The position numbers and the translations under genes were made by a program. Of a stretch of 64,000 nucleotides of DNA, positions 33,572 to 42,735 are shown piece after piece. The DNA is taken from the NCBI RefSeq assembly GCF_000330885.1, contig NC_020062.1, forward strand, positions 1,992,374 through 2,056,373. Reading direction: 5' to 3'. This DNA comes from Rhizobium tropici CIAT 899 (GTDB lineage Bacteria; Pseudomonadota; Alphaproteobacteria; Rhizobiales; Rhizobiaceae). Positions within the stretch are counted from its first letter, which is position 1. Every line of letters begins with the position of its first letter. Under the pieces are notes generated by a model. The model saw nothing but the letters and a program-made list of their open reading frames with translations. It did no database searches and was not told the DNA's origin.

Positions 33572-36148
33572 ATGGCATTGGAGACCTACAACCGCAAACG
33601 CGACTTCAGCAGGACAACCGAGCCGAGAGGACGAGCCGGCAAGAAAAAGATCGCAATATCCGGCAACAGCTACGTCATCCAGAAGCATGACGCGCGCCGG
33701 CTCCACTATGATTTTCGCCTCGAATTGGACGGAGTTTTGAAGAGCTGGGCCGTGACCAAAGGGCCGAGCCTGATAGTCGGAGAAAAACGGCTCGCGGTGC
33801 AGACCGAAGATCACCCACTGGAGTATGGTGATTTCGAAGGCACGATCCCCAAGGGCGAATATGGCGGCGGGACCGTCATCGTCTGGGACAAGGGCTCTTG
33901 GACGCCGCTTGGCGACCCCCATAAGGGCCTTGCAAAGGGACATCTCGAATTCGAGCTCCACGGAAAGAAACTCGGCGGCCGGTGGCATCTGATCCGCATG
34001 GCGGGAAAGCCACGCGAGAAGCGGGAAAACTGGCTGCTGATCAAAGGCGAAGACGAGGCGGCCCGCCCGGAAGGCGCTGCCGATATTCTCGAGGAACGAC
34101 CGGAATCGGCAAAAACGGGGCGTATTATAGACGAAGTCGAGAACGAAAAGCCGGGCTGGTCTTCGAAGAGCGGGAAGATCCGTCGCAGGACCAGCCGAAA
34201 GAAGGATGATGACGCCAAGGAGGAAGCCGACAAAGCCGAAACGCAAACGGATGCAACGCCCGTTGATCCCTCATCTTTGAAGGGTGCCCTCAAGGCTCCT
34301 CTGCCGTCCTTCGTCGAACCTGCTTTGGCGACATTGGTATCCAAACCACCTTCGGGCTCCCGGTGGCTTCACGAAATCAAATTCGATGGCTATCGGCTCG
34401 AGGTCCGCATCGAGGCAGGCCGCATCAAGCTGCTGACACGCAGCGGCCTCGACTGGAGCCAGAAATTCGGCAAGGAGATTGTCAGCGCCTTCCGGGATCT
34501 CCCCGTCGGCACCGCAATCATCGACGGCGAGCTGGTCGTTGAGCCGGCGGCCGGCGCTTCCGATTTCTCTGCCCTGCAGGCGGATCTCAGCGAAGGCCGT
34601 AGCGACCGCTTCGTCTTCTATGCTTTCGATCTCCTCTATCTGGACGGATACGACCTGAAGGCCTCGCCTCTGATCGGCCGCAAGGAATTGCTGCGGAAGA
34701 TCATCCCATCCGAAACCGGGATCCTTCGCTTCAGCAGTCATTTCGATGAAAATGGCGACCTGCTGTTGTCGCATGCCTGCAGGTTGAGCCTGGAAGGGAT
34801 CGTATCGAAGATTGCCAACGATCCATATCGCCCCGGCCGCGGCAAGTCATGGGTGAAATCAAAATGTTCGTCTCGGCAGGAATTCGTGATCGGCGGCTGG
34901 GTCCCATCGACAACGTCACGAAAGGCGATCGGCTCGCTGGTGCTCGGCGTCTATCAAGACGGCAAGCTCGAACATGTCGGCCGCGTCGGTACGGGATACA
35001 CGCACACTGTCGCCGAGCAGCTCTTCAAAAGGCTAACCCGCCTGCAAGTGAAGGAAAATCCTTTCGCAACCAAGCTCACCGCGGAAGAGCATCGCGGTGT
35101 CCGCTTCGTGCAGCCCGAACTGGTTGCGGAAGTCGAATTTCGCGCCTGGACGGCGGACGGCCATTTGCGCCACGCCTCCTTCCGCGGATTGCGAGAAGAC
35201 AAGAACCCGCTCGAAATCGTTCGCGAAACACCGAAATCCACGAGGGAGTCCTCAGCTGAGAAGCCGGCGCGCAGCAGCGTATCCTTGACCCACGGCGATC
35301 GCCTCTATTGGCCTGACGAAGGTGTTACGAAGGCGGGGCTTGCGGATTATTATGCCGAGGTCTGGCGTTATATGGGGCCTTTCGTCGTCGGCCGGCCGCT
35401 CGCGCTGGTACGCTGTCCCAACGGGATTGCCGGTCAGCATTTTTTCCAGAAGCATGCCTGGAAGGGCATGAACCGGAACATCGCCTTGGCGAAAGATCCG
35501 CAAGACGAAGAGCCCTATGTCAGCATCGACGACCTGAATGGCCTGATCGGCCTCGTGCAGGCAGCAGTCCTCGAAATCCATCCCTGGGGATCGATGATCG
35601 GCAACTGGGAAAAGCCCGACATGATCATCATGGACCTCGATCCGGGCCCAGACGTCGCCTGGAGCAAAGTCATCGCCGCCGCGGAAGAAACGGCAGAACG
35701 GCTGAGGCAAACAGGGCTCGTTCCTTTCGTGAAAACTTCGGGCGGAAAAGGGCTGCACATTGTCTGCCCGCTGGTTGCCAGGGCCGAATGGCCAGCGGTC
35801 AAGGCCTTTACCAAGGGTATCGCCGACGCCATGGCCGCCGACAGCCCCGATCGTTATGTTTCCACCATCACCAAGTCGAAACGCCGCGGCAAGATCCTGA
35901 TCGATTATCTGAGAAATCAACGCGGCTCGACTGCCGTCGCGCCCTACTCCACCCGCGCCCGGCCGGGCGCCGCCGTCTCGATGCCTTTATTATGGGAGGA
36001 GCTGAGCCCGGCAATAGGGCCGGACTATTTTACCGTGCTCAATGTGCCGACGCGGCTTGCCGCGCTCCATTCGGATCCCTGGGCCGACTTCCGGAAAGCC
36101 GCCGAACCGTTGCCCCAGCCCGCCGCGAAGGCCAAGCGTAAGTTATAA
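33572..36148 (+). CDS. ligD: ATP-dependent DNA ligase D (phosphoesterase-ligase-polymerase)
   Basis: An 858-aa three-domain LigD. The N-terminal 3'-phosphoesterase has KHDARRLHYDFRLELDGVL near 35 and GEYGGGTVIVWDKG near 95. A charged linker follows at about 190-240. The ligase domain has the nucleotidyl lysine in HEIKFDGYRLEVR near 268 and IDGELVVEP near 315. The C-terminal primase-polymerase has SLTHGDRLYWPDEGVTKAGL near 570, the metal motif DLDPGPDVAWSKV near 690 and TSGGKGLHIVCPL near 720. It repairs double-strand breaks with Ku. Domain order is the Pseudomonas/rhizobial type (PE-Lig-Pol). Confidence 0.95.
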   Translation: MALETYNRKRDFSRTTEPRGRAGKKKIAISGNSYVIQKHDARRLHYDFRLELDGVLKSWAVTKGPSLIVGEKRLAVQTEDHPLEYGDFEGTIPKGEYGGGTVIVWDKGSWTPLGDPHKGLAKGHLEFELHGKKLGGRWHLIRMAGKPREKRENWLLIKGEDEAARPEGAADILEERPESAKTGRIIDEVENEKPGWSSKSGKIRRRTSRKKDDDAKEEADKAETQTDATPVDPSSLKGALKAPLPSFVEPALATLVSKPPSGSRWLHEIKFDGYRLEVRIEAGRIKLLTRSGLDWSQKFGKEIVSAFRDLPVGTAIIDGELVVEPAAGASDFSALQADLSEGRSDRFVFYAFDLLYLDGYDLKASPLIGRKELLRKIIPSETGILRFSSHFDENGDLLLSHACRLSLEGIVSKIANDPYRPGRGKSWVKSKCSSRQEFVIGGWVPSTTSRKAIGSLVLGVYQDGKLEHVGRVGTGYTHTVAEQLFKRLTRLQVKENPFATKLTAEEHRGVRFVQPELVAEVEFRAWTADGHLRHASFRGLREDKNPLEIVRETPKSTRESSAEKPARSSVSLTHGDRLYWPDEGVTKAGLADYYAEVWRYMGPFVVGRPLALVRCPNGIAGQHFFQKHAWKGMNRNIALAKDPQDEEPYVSIDDLNGLIGLVQAAVLEIHPWGSMIGNWEKPDMIIMDLDPGPDVAWSKVIAAAEETAERLRQTGLVPFVKTSGGKGLHIVCPLVARAEWPAVKAFTKGIADAMAADSPDRYVSTITKSKRRGKILIDYLRNQRGSTAVAPYSTRARPGAAVSMPLLWEELSPAIGPDYFTVLNVPTRLAALHSDPWADFRKAAEPLPQPAAKAKRKL

Positions 36149-36187
36149 CTAACAAATCTCTTCCTGGCAGCGAAAGCCCGCAGGTGA

Positions 36188-36994
36188 CTAGCGTTTCCTT
36201 GCGCCCTTTTCCTGCGAAAGGCTCTTGCGAAGGGCATCCATAATGCTGATGACATTGCTGGGTGCTGCGGCTTCTTCCACCTTTGCTTTGGCGGGCCGCT
36301 TGCGCCCTTTCTTCTTGGCAGCGATGATATCGAGCAGCTTTTCCTGAACTGGGTCCGAAACCATCGCCGGATCCCACGGTTTCGTTCGTTCATCTATCAG
36401 CTCGCCGACCAGCGTCATCAGCTTGCCGTCCACCGACTCTGATCCGATATTTCCAAAATAGTTCCGTTCATCGCGCACCTCGTCGCCGAAGCGCAGGGTC
36501 CAAAGGACGATCCCCCTGTCTCTAGGCTCGAGCATGACGGCACGTTCGCGGCGATACATGACGAGCCGGGATATGCCGACCATGCGGCTTGCGGCCATCG
36601 CATCGCGGATCACACAGTAGGCCTCTTCGCCAACAGCATCGTCTGGTGCCAGATAATGCGGCGTATCGAACCAGATCCATTCGATGCTGTCGCGCGGTAC
36701 GAACATCTCGATATCGATCGTCCGGGTGCTTTCAAGGCCAACCGCATCGAGTTCCTCATCCTCAAGCATGACATAGTCATTTTCCCCGCGCTCATAGCCC
36801 TTCACTTCATCGTCCTCATCCACCGCCTTGCCTGTGACGGAATCGACGTATTGGCTGACGATGCGATTGCCTGTCTTTCTATTGAGTGTGTGGAAACGAA
36901 CCTTTTCATTATCACTTGTCGCCGGCGCCATGGCGACAGGGCAAGTCACCAGCGACAGTTTGAGATAGCCTTTCCAGAAAGAACGCGGAGCCAT
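36188..36994 (-). CDS. ku: Second Ku protein, convergent with ligD
   Basis: A 268-aa Ku paralogue (SFWKGYLKLSLVTCPVAMAPA; VRFHTLNRKTGNRIVSQYVD; GYERGENDYVMLEDEELDAV; FDTPHYLAPDD). It is clearly diverged from the Ku encoded at 32682, so it is an old paralogue rather than a recent copy. The basic tail is short (SLSQEKGARKR). It converges on ligD with 39 bp between stops. The presence of two Ku proteins suggests a heteromeric or condition-specific NHEJ system, as known in Sinorhizobium. Confidence 0.94.
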   Translation of the reverse strand: MAPRSFWKGYLKLSLVTCPVAMAPATSDNEKVRFHTLNRKTGNRIVSQYVDSVTGKAVDEDDEVKGYERGENDYVMLEDEELDAVGLESTRTIDIEMFVPRDSIEWIWFDTPHYLAPDDAVGEEAYCVIRDAMAASRMVGISRLVMYRRERAVMLEPRDRGIVLWTLRFGDEVRDERNYFGNIGSESVDGKLMTLVGELIDERTKPWDPAMVSDPVQEKLLDIIAAKKKGRKRPAKAKVEEAAAPSNVISIMDALRKSLSQEKGARKR

Positions 36995-37017
36995 GTTTTT
37001 CTCTCCAATAGGAAGGG

Positions 37018-37043
37018 AACGATCTCCGGCATTTCCTGGTTCC
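37018..37043 (-). promoter_or_regulatory. EcfG-type promoter of the second ku
   Basis: On the minus strand GGAAC (37043-37039), 17 bp, CGTT (37021-37018), ending 23 bp before the ku start at 36994. The region is itself an inverted repeat, since GGAAC also appears on the plus strand at 37016-37020. Confidence 0.7.
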
Positions 37044-37070
37044 CTGGCAAGATGCTATTGCGGCCGAGAC

Positions 37071-38678
37071 TCAATGCATACCACCACCGCCGCCCTCCTT
37101 GAGATCGACATTGCTGAGGATCAAGGCGAGTGGAATGGCGCAGAGCACGATCAGCATCAACACATGGAATACATCGATATAGGCCAGGAAGCTCGCCTGG
37201 GTCTGCACTTGCTGCCCGACCCAGGCGGTCGCCTGCGCCTTCGCATCCGCCATGGTCGCTCCCTTCTCGGCAAAATAGCGTGTCATGGTTTGCAGCGCGT
37301 CGTGATAGGCGGGTGAAGATGGCGTGATATGCTCGACGAGCCGACTCTGGTGCCACCGCTCGCGATGAGCCAGCACGTTCGACGCAATGCAGACGCCGAT
37401 CGAACCGCCAATATTTCGGGCGGCATTGATCATGGCGGATGCCTGGTTGGTCTGCTCCGGTCTCAGACCGTAATAGGAAGCCGAGGTGATCGGAATGAAG
37501 ATCAGCGGTAGGCCAAGTCCTATATAGAGGCGCGACCAGACGAAGAAACTGAAGTTCAATCCCGGATAAAGCCTGGTCAATTGCCACATGGATACCGCAA
37601 TGATCGCCGCACCGATCGCAATCAGATATTTCGGTTGAATCACGGAATTGACGCGTCCGGCAACGAACATCATGACCATGGTAACAAGACCGCCCGGCGA
37701 TAAGGCCAGCCCCGCCCATGTTGCGGTATATCCGTAGTTCTGCTGCACGACTTCAGGAATGAACTGCGTCGTTGCGATCAGGATCGCGCCAACCGCCATC
37801 ATGACGATGAAGCAGGAGCCGAATTGCCGTGTGCCGAGCAGCCAGCCATCGATGATCGGATTGGCTTTCGTCAAAACCCATGGAATGGCAAGAAGAAGCG
37901 ATAGCAGGCAGATCGACGCTGTCAGGATGATGAAGTTGGAACCGAACCAATCATCGGTTTGCCCTCGATCGAGCGTAAGCTCCAGCGAACCAAGAAATGT
38001 CGCAACCAGCAGAAAACCGACGATGTCGAAGCGCACGCCCTTGCGCCGAAACTCCTCGCGCATCTGCTTCGTCTTCGTCGTTTCCTTGAGCAGGGCATAA
38101 ACGAGGATGAAGGCGAAGACGCCGACCGGACCGTTGATGAGAAAACACCAGTGCCAGGAAAGATTATCCGAGAGATAGCCGCCCAGGGTCGGGCCGATGA
38201 CCGGCGCGACGACCACGGCGACGCCGAAAAGCGCAAAAGCCTGCCCGCGCTTTGCCGGCGGGAAGGCATCCGCCAGGATCGCCTGCGAGGTCGGCACCAT
38301 GCCGCCGCCGGCAAAGCCCTGGATCATCCGAAAGATCAGCAACGTCTCGAGATTCCAGGACAACCCGCACAGGATGGAAGCGATGGTAAAGGTTGCGAGG
38401 CACAGAAGATAAAAACGTCGGCGGCCGAACCGTTCAGCAAAGTAACTGCTGGCAACGAGCACAATGGCATTCGAGACGAGATACGTCGTCACCACCCAGG
38501 AAGCTTCATCGGAACTGACGGCAAGGCCGCCGGAAATGTAGCGCAACGCCACGTTGGCGATCGTGGTATCCAGCACCTCCATGAAGGTCGCAAGCGACAC
38601 GACGATGGCGATGAGCCAGGGATTCGTCGCGCGCTCGGATGAGGTCGCACCTCCGTTTGCCGTGGCCGCGCCGCTCAT
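37071..38678 (-). CDS. emrB: DHA2-family MFS drug efflux permease (EmrB type)
   Basis: A 535-aa, 14-segment major-facilitator permease of the drug:H+ antiporter 2 family. Signatures are FMEVLDTTIANVALRYISG in helix 1, FGRRRFYLLCLATFTIASI in the loop 2-3 region, QGFAGGGMVPTSQAIL and GPTLGGYLSDNLSWHWCF (motif C). The ATG at 38678 lies just inside the emrA stop; more upstream in-frame sequence is not conserved. With EmrA it would export hydrophobic compounds across both membranes through a TolC-type channel, which is not encoded nearby. Confidence 0.9.
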   Translation of the reverse strand: MSGAATANGGATSSERATNPWLIAIVVSLATFMEVLDTTIANVALRYISGGLAVSSDEASWVVTTYLVSNAIVLVASSYFAERFGRRRFYLLCLATFTIASILCGLSWNLETLLIFRMIQGFAGGGMVPTSQAILADAFPPAKRGQAFALFGVAVVVAPVIGPTLGGYLSDNLSWHWCFLINGPVGVFAFILVYALLKETTKTKQMREEFRRKGVRFDIVGFLLVATFLGSLELTLDRGQTDDWFGSNFIILTASICLLSLLLAIPWVLTKANPIIDGWLLGTRQFGSCFIVMMAVGAILIATTQFIPEVVQQNYGYTATWAGLALSPGGLVTMVMMFVAGRVNSVIQPKYLIAIGAAIIAVSMWQLTRLYPGLNFSFFVWSRLYIGLGLPLIFIPITSASYYGLRPEQTNQASAMINAARNIGGSIGVCIASNVLAHRERWHQSRLVEHITPSSPAYHDALQTMTRYFAEKGATMADAKAQATAWVGQQVQTQASFLAYIDVFHVLMLIVLCAIPLALILSNVDLKEGGGGGMH

Positions 38679-38679
38679 C

Positions 38680-39825
38680 TCAGTTCCTCGGCCGGACCGT
38701 GACCGTCGGCACGACGGACATGCCGGGGCCGATGGGGAGATCGGCGGGCCATTGGTCAACGACGATCTTGACGGGTACACGCTGCGTGACCTTCACATAG
38801 TTGCCGGTCGCGTTTTCCGCCGGCAGGAGTGAAAAGGCGGTGCCGGAGCCTGGCTGGACGGAGGCCACCTTGCCATGCAGCGTATGATCCGGATAGGCGT
38901 CGATCGTCACATCCACCGGCTGATCCGGACGCATGTCGGTCAGCTGCGTTTCCTTGAAATTCGCAGTAATCCAGATCTCATCCGGGACGAAAGTTGCGAT
39001 CGCCTGGCCGGCGTCGATGAACTGGCCCTTTGCGCCGGTGAGACGGACGACGCGGCCGGGCTGCGCAGCGGTTATCGTCGTATAGCTGAGATTTTGCTGG
39101 GCTTCTTCGGCCTGCGCTTGCGCCTGCTTGAGGCTTGCCAGCGCGCTCGATTTCTGCGCCTCAGCCGCGGCCTTGTTCTTCAAGGCGGAAGTCACGTTTG
39201 CCTGCATCTGGGCAAGGCTTGCCTGATCCTGCTGCAAGGTGGACGCCGCCTGCTGTACCGCCTGCACGCTGCCCGATCCGGATTTGACCAGCTGCTGCTG
39301 GCGACTGGCCTCCTGCTGCGCATATTGCAGGGCCGCGTTGGCCGAGTTCAGCTGCGCCTTTGCCACATCGACGGAGGCGACAGCCGCCTCGATCTGCGCA
39401 CTCGCGCTCTCGACAGAGGCCTCAGCGGCCTCTATCTGCGCGTTTGCCTGGTCAAGCGCGATCTGGTAATCCCGCGGCTCGATCCGCAGGATGACATCGC
39501 CGGCCTTGACATGCTGGTTGTCGGTCACCGGCACGTCGGAAACATAGCCGGAGACCTTGGCGGCAACGGAGAAATTGCGAGCACCGACGAAGGCATCGTC
39601 CGTCGTCTCGTAGGGATAGAAATACACCTTCCATGCGAACCATCCGGCGGCGATGAGAACCACCAGAGCCACAACACCGAGCAGGATCCAGAAGGGATGA
39701 CGGCGAAGGAAGGAAGGCCGCTTTGCTTCCTGCCGGGCCTCTTTCTGACGTTCGATTTCATCTGAAACCTGCTGTGTCGGCCGGTCCGGCCTGGTTTCCA
39801 TGTTTGTAGATTGATTGTCAGCCAT
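38680..39825 (-). CDS. emrA: Membrane fusion adaptor (EmrA/HlyD family)
   Basis: A 381-aa periplasmic adaptor: a short cytoplasmic N-terminus, one membrane segment (FWILLGVVALVVLIAAGWFA, residues about 45-64), a lipoyl half (TTDDAFVGARNFSVAAKVSG), a very long Ala/Gln-rich coiled coil (about 115-245, repeated AQIEAAEASVESAS units) and the second lipoyl and barrel part (GQFIDAGQAIATFVPDEIWI). ATG 39825 has AAAGG upstream. It immediately precedes emrB. Confidence 0.9.
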   Translation of the reverse strand: MADNQSTNMETRPDRPTQQVSDEIERQKEARQEAKRPSFLRRHPFWILLGVVALVVLIAAGWFAWKVYFYPYETTDDAFVGARNFSVAAKVSGYVSDVPVTDNQHVKAGDVILRIEPRDYQIALDQANAQIEAAEASVESASAQIEAAVASVDVAKAQLNSANAALQYAQQEASRQQQLVKSGSGSVQAVQQAASTLQQDQASLAQMQANVTSALKNKAAAEAQKSSALASLKQAQAQAEEAQQNLSYTTITAAQPGRVVRLTGAKGQFIDAGQAIATFVPDEIWITANFKETQLTDMRPDQPVDVTIDAYPDHTLHGKVASVQPGSGTAFSLLPAENATGNYVKVTQRVPVKIVVDQWPADLPIGPGMSVVPTVTVRPRN

Positions 39826-39890
39826 GACATGACCTTTGCTTTTGTCCTGCTCAATCTGACGTCGGCGGTTCAATGAAGAGGTGGTCAGCG

Positions 39891-40535
39891 CTATAGAAAG
39901 CGCGCGATCTCTTTCAGATCCTGGATGAAGGCGGCCCGGTTTCTTTCTCTCTCGTCAGCCTCCCTGATCCGCAACAGCGCCGAGGGATGGATGGTCACGA
40001 GAACATCGAGCTTTGCGGACGAATGCAGGATATGTCCGCGATCGCGCATGACCTTCACCTTCGTCCCCAGCAGGGAGGATACGGCAGTAGCGCCGAGGGC
40101 GACGACCAGTTTTGGCTGCAGCAGCTCAAGTTCCGCGCCTAGCCACCAGGCGCAACGTTGTATCTCTCCGGCATTCGGCCGAGCGTGCAGACGCTTCTTG
40201 CCGCGCATCTGATATTTGAAATGCTTGACGGCGTTGGTGACATAGCAGCGATCGCGATCGACGCCTGCCTCATCAAGGCATTGATCCAGCAGCCGGCCTG
40301 CAGGCCCCACGAAAGGTCGAGCGGCCTGATCCTCCTTATCGCCGGGTTGCTCACCGACGAGAACGATTTCAGCGCTGCGAGGCCCCTCGCCGAATACAAG
40401 ATGAGTGGCGTTGCGATAGAGGTCGCAGCGTTGGCATGATTGCGCATCGTCGTGCAGCTCGTCGAGTGTCTCTGCGTCTGCATGTTCATACGCTAAGGAA
40501 GGGCCTGCGCCGGCCGAAGCAAATCTCTCGAGCAT
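39891..40535 (-). CDS. udgX: UdgX-type uracil-DNA glycosylase
   Basis: A 214-aa family 4-like uracil-DNA glycosylase. Motif A is LVGEQPGDKEDQAARPFVGPAG (near 59-80), with the Q-P-G-D/E-D variation, and HPSALLR near 182 is motif B. The insert KHFKYQMRGKKRLHARPN (104-121) matches the KRRIH loop diagnostic of UdgX; its His117 would form the covalent bond with the abasic site after uracil removal. Four Cys (34, 37, 86, 128 or 97) can hold a 4Fe-4S cluster. An EcfG-type promoter lies upstream, linking it to the stress repair genes. Confidence 0.85.
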   Translation of the reverse strand: MLERFASAGAGPSLAYEHADAETLDELHDDAQSCQRCDLYRNATHLVFGEGPRSAEIVLVGEQPGDKEDQAARPFVGPAGRLLDQCLDEAGVDRDRCYVTNAVKHFKYQMRGKKRLHARPNAGEIQRCAWWLGAELELLQPKLVVALGATAVSSLLGTKVKVMRDRGHILHSSAKLDVLVTIHPSALLRIREADERERNRAAFIQDLKEIARFL

Positions 40536-40571
40536 TGGGGGCTCGCAATGGTTCCAGATTCTTCAACGATC

Positions 40572-40596
40572 AACTAATCGCCCTTCTGTTTGTTCC
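40572..40596 (-). promoter_or_regulatory. EcfG-type promoter of udgX
   Basis: On the minus strand GGAAC (40596-40592), 17 bp, GTT (40574-40572), 36 bp before the udgX start. It shares a 144-bp divergent region with the promoter at 40621. Confidence 0.65.
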
Positions 40597-40620
40597 ATCG
40601 CTGCGACCCTGACCCTGCGG

Positions 40621-40645
40621 GGAACCCACGCAACCGGCATTCGTT
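40621..40645 (+). promoter_or_regulatory. EcfG-type promoter of the small stress protein gene
   Basis: GGAAC (40621-40625), 16 bp, CGTT (40642-40645): exact consensus, 34 bp before the start at 40680. Confidence 0.75.
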
Positions 40646-40679
40646 ACATCGATAGGAACATCCAAAAGGAGAAATCCTC

Positions 40680-41033
40680 ATGAGCAGTCAAAGCAAACCC
40701 GAGTCCCTCACACTCAGTGCATTCTTCGCTGACGAATATGATGCGGAAGCTGCGGCTCAGGAACTGATGGATGCCGGCATTCCGAAGGATGCAATTACCA
40801 TGACGCCCGGCAATCGGCCTGACACAACGCCAATCGATCATATGGGCTTTCTCGACGCGTTGACGGGTATCTTCTTTCATGAAGAACAGCGCACAGCCTA
40901 TGCGGCGGCGCTGGAACAGGGAGGAATGCTGGTCACTGTCCAGGAGTTGGACGAGGCGCAACACAATATCGCCCTGCCCATCCTGGCGGAGAAGGGCCAG
41001 ATCGAGATCAACGAACGGGAAGGCGGGCGCTGA
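40680..41033 (+). CDS. Small stress-associated protein, unknown function
   Basis: A 117-aa soluble acidic protein (MSSQSKPESLTLSAFFADEY). The first part, AFFADEYDAEAAAQELMDAGIP, resembles the alpha/beta repeat of general-stress proteins of the YflT/DUF1269 kind, in which a single domain folds around a conserved Tyr-Asp-Ala-Glu stretch; HEEQRTAYAAALEQGGMLVTV is the second half of it. No catalytic motif is seen. A consensus EcfG promoter makes a general-stress role likely. Confidence 0.75.
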   Translation: MSSQSKPESLTLSAFFADEYDAEAAAQELMDAGIPKDAITMTPGNRPDTTPIDHMGFLDALTGIFFHEEQRTAYAAALEQGGMLVTVQELDEAQHNIALPILAEKGQIEINEREGGR

Positions 41034-41264
41034 GGCAGGTCTCCGCTCTTGGCAATCACGTGCAATCAGTTTGGCGGGTGGCCCGACCTATGCTGATCAC
41101 TGCGAATCTTCTGCGCATCCGTGAAGCCATGCGCCCATTCATCGCGCCGTTGATCGCCCTGTGGAAACGGATTGTTGTCGCTGCACGCCCGTTCGCAAAG
41201 GCCCTTCTGCCGAGCTCATAGGCATCGTCTTCGGAGTTCCTATCGTCGCTCCCGGTTTTCATGG

Positions 41265-41534
41265 CTATACCTGCTCCAACACAAGGCGTGCATCGAGGCA
41301 GGCGGTCACGAAAGCAGCTCTTGATGCCTCGATGGGAACCCTGTGCAAAACGGCTGCTGCGCATTTTGCCTTCGCATTGATGTAAGCTGAGCTTCTTTCA
41401 CAGGGCCATCCTCGTGACAGGAAATGAATTGCCTCTTCGGGCCCCCGGATCATCTGATCGTCTCGACCACGGGCTGCAAGGCGGACCGGCTTGGTCCAAA
41501 GCGTCGTGAATTCCACGTCAATGACATCGTACAT
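41265..41534 (-). CDS. DUF982 protein
   Basis: An 89-aa member of DUF982, a small family largely confined to Rhizobiales and often multicopy. The conserved core is KPVRLAARGRDDQMIRGPEEA, RGWPCERSSAY and AKCAAAVLHRVPIEASRAAF. The ATG at 41534 has a GGGAGG ribosome site. An EcfG-type promoter is 60-85 bp upstream. The function is unknown. Confidence 0.8.
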   Translation of the reverse strand: MYDVIDVEFTTLWTKPVRLAARGRDDQMIRGPEEAIHFLSRGWPCERSSAYINAKAKCAAAVLHRVPIEASRAAFVTACLDARLVLEQV

Positions 41535-41592
41535 CCCATCCTCCCATCTCCTGCCTCTCATTCATCTGGATGGCCGCCTCCCCTTTCGATCG

Positions 41593-41617
41593 AACACTGG
41601 ATATTGGCATTTGTTCC
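41593..41617 (-). promoter_or_regulatory. EcfG-type promoter of the DUF982 gene
   Basis: On the minus strand GGAAC (41617-41613), 17 bp, GTT (41595-41593), 58 bp before the DUF982 start. Confidence 0.65.
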
Positions 41618-41764
41618 TCAAATCCTCCGATACAGAGCGGCCTTGCAGAGGTCTCCACATCGGGTCAGGAACCTCCGTCTGACGGGCATATGCGGGGACA
41701 GATGGAAACCCACACAAAGCCCGAGGTCTCGTGGTGGAGGCAGGATTGGGGGATAATAAGATCG

Positions 41765-42268
41765 TCAATGACCCTCTTCGCCGAGGCGCGCCGCCAATTG
41801 CTGGCGAGCACGGTTGATCCGGCTTTTCACCGTGCCGATCGCACAACCGAATCTTTCCGCGGCAGCATCATAGGACCGCCCTTCGATGACAACGTATTGA
41901 AGCACCGAGCGATAATGTTCCGGCAACAGATTGCATGCCTCCTCAAGCTCTTTCGCCCGAATGGTCCATTCCTGTGATGGCTGCGCTACTCCATCGCCGG
42001 AAACGCATTTGTTGGCGCCGGGAGCTTCGCGCCTGTTGATACGAAATTTGGTGCAGAAGGTATTGCGCATGATCGTGAACAGCCAAGATTTCAGCCTGGT
42101 GCCGCGATCGAATTGGTCGAGATTGGCCAGCGCTTTCGTCAAGGTTTCCTGGACCAGATCATCCGCGTCGTTGGCATTTCTGTGAAAGCTACGCGCAAAG
42201 GCGCGAAGAGCCGGAATAAGCTCAACGATTTCATTTTGCAGACCGGCCGTTCGGTACATATCGCTCAC
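41765..42268 (-). CDS. ECF sigma factor, EcfG-like
   Basis: About 167 aa from the GTG at 42268, which is well spaced from GGAGAAGG; an ATG three codons later is the alternative. Region 2 reads DADDLVQETLTKALANLDQF and GTRLKSWLFTIMRNTFCT; region 4 reads LPEHYRSVLQYVVIEGRSYDAAAERFG and IGTVKSRINRARQQL. These look like the EcfG/RpoE2 group that drives GGAAC/GTT promoters. NepR and PhyR genes are not beside it, so it may be a secondary EcfG paralogue whose partners lie elsewhere. Its own promoter region has the same motif. Confidence 0.85.
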   Translation of the reverse strand: MSDMYRTAGLQNEIVELIPALRAFARSFHRNANDADDLVQETLTKALANLDQFDRGTRLKSWLFTIMRNTFCTKFRINRREAPGANKCVSGDGVAQPSQEWTIRAKELEEACNLLPEHYRSVLQYVVIEGRSYDAAAERFGCAIGTVKSRINRARQQLAARLGEEGH

Positions 42269-42491
42269 AAGCCTTCTCCTCGGGAAGTAGCGCAAGCGGT
42301 ATCCGGCGGCATTGGATCGCAATGCCGGGACTCGGCTTCTGCCGAGGCGCAACGCGCGTCAGCACACCCAGGAGTCGTTAGAACAAACGACCTGATGAGT
42401 TGTGCAGATTTGCTGCTCGCTATGCGCGGTGATGCATATCAGGATGCTTCGGAGCGTTCTTCCTACTCGGGATGCTCCTGGCATCTTTCAA

Positions 42492-42518
42492 GGGAACGGT
42501 TGCATCCGGAGCTTGTTC
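42492..42518. promoter_or_regulatory. Bidirectional EcfG-type promoter
   Basis: Minus strand: GGAAC (42518-42514), 16 bp, CGTT (42497-42494), pointing to the sigma gene about 225 bp away. Plus strand: GGAAC (42492-42496), 17 bp, GTT (42514-42516), pointing to the secreted-protein gene at 42736. The two overlap as a near-palindrome. Confidence 0.65.
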
Positions 42519-42735
42519 CAAGAGAATCCAAATAATTGCAGTCTATCGAAACAGGACGACAGGAAGGAAGCGAAATCGCTCTATTCCGACTATCGCTCGA
42601 TCGGTCCTACGGCTTGTCTCCGGCATTCGAGTAGGTACACCCGATCCGCTCCCAACGGACGAAAAATCCAAAAATCCGGAAACAATGGTGCGGTTTCCGA
42701 GTTTGAAGGCAGCAAAGCCAAAAGAGGAAATACCA

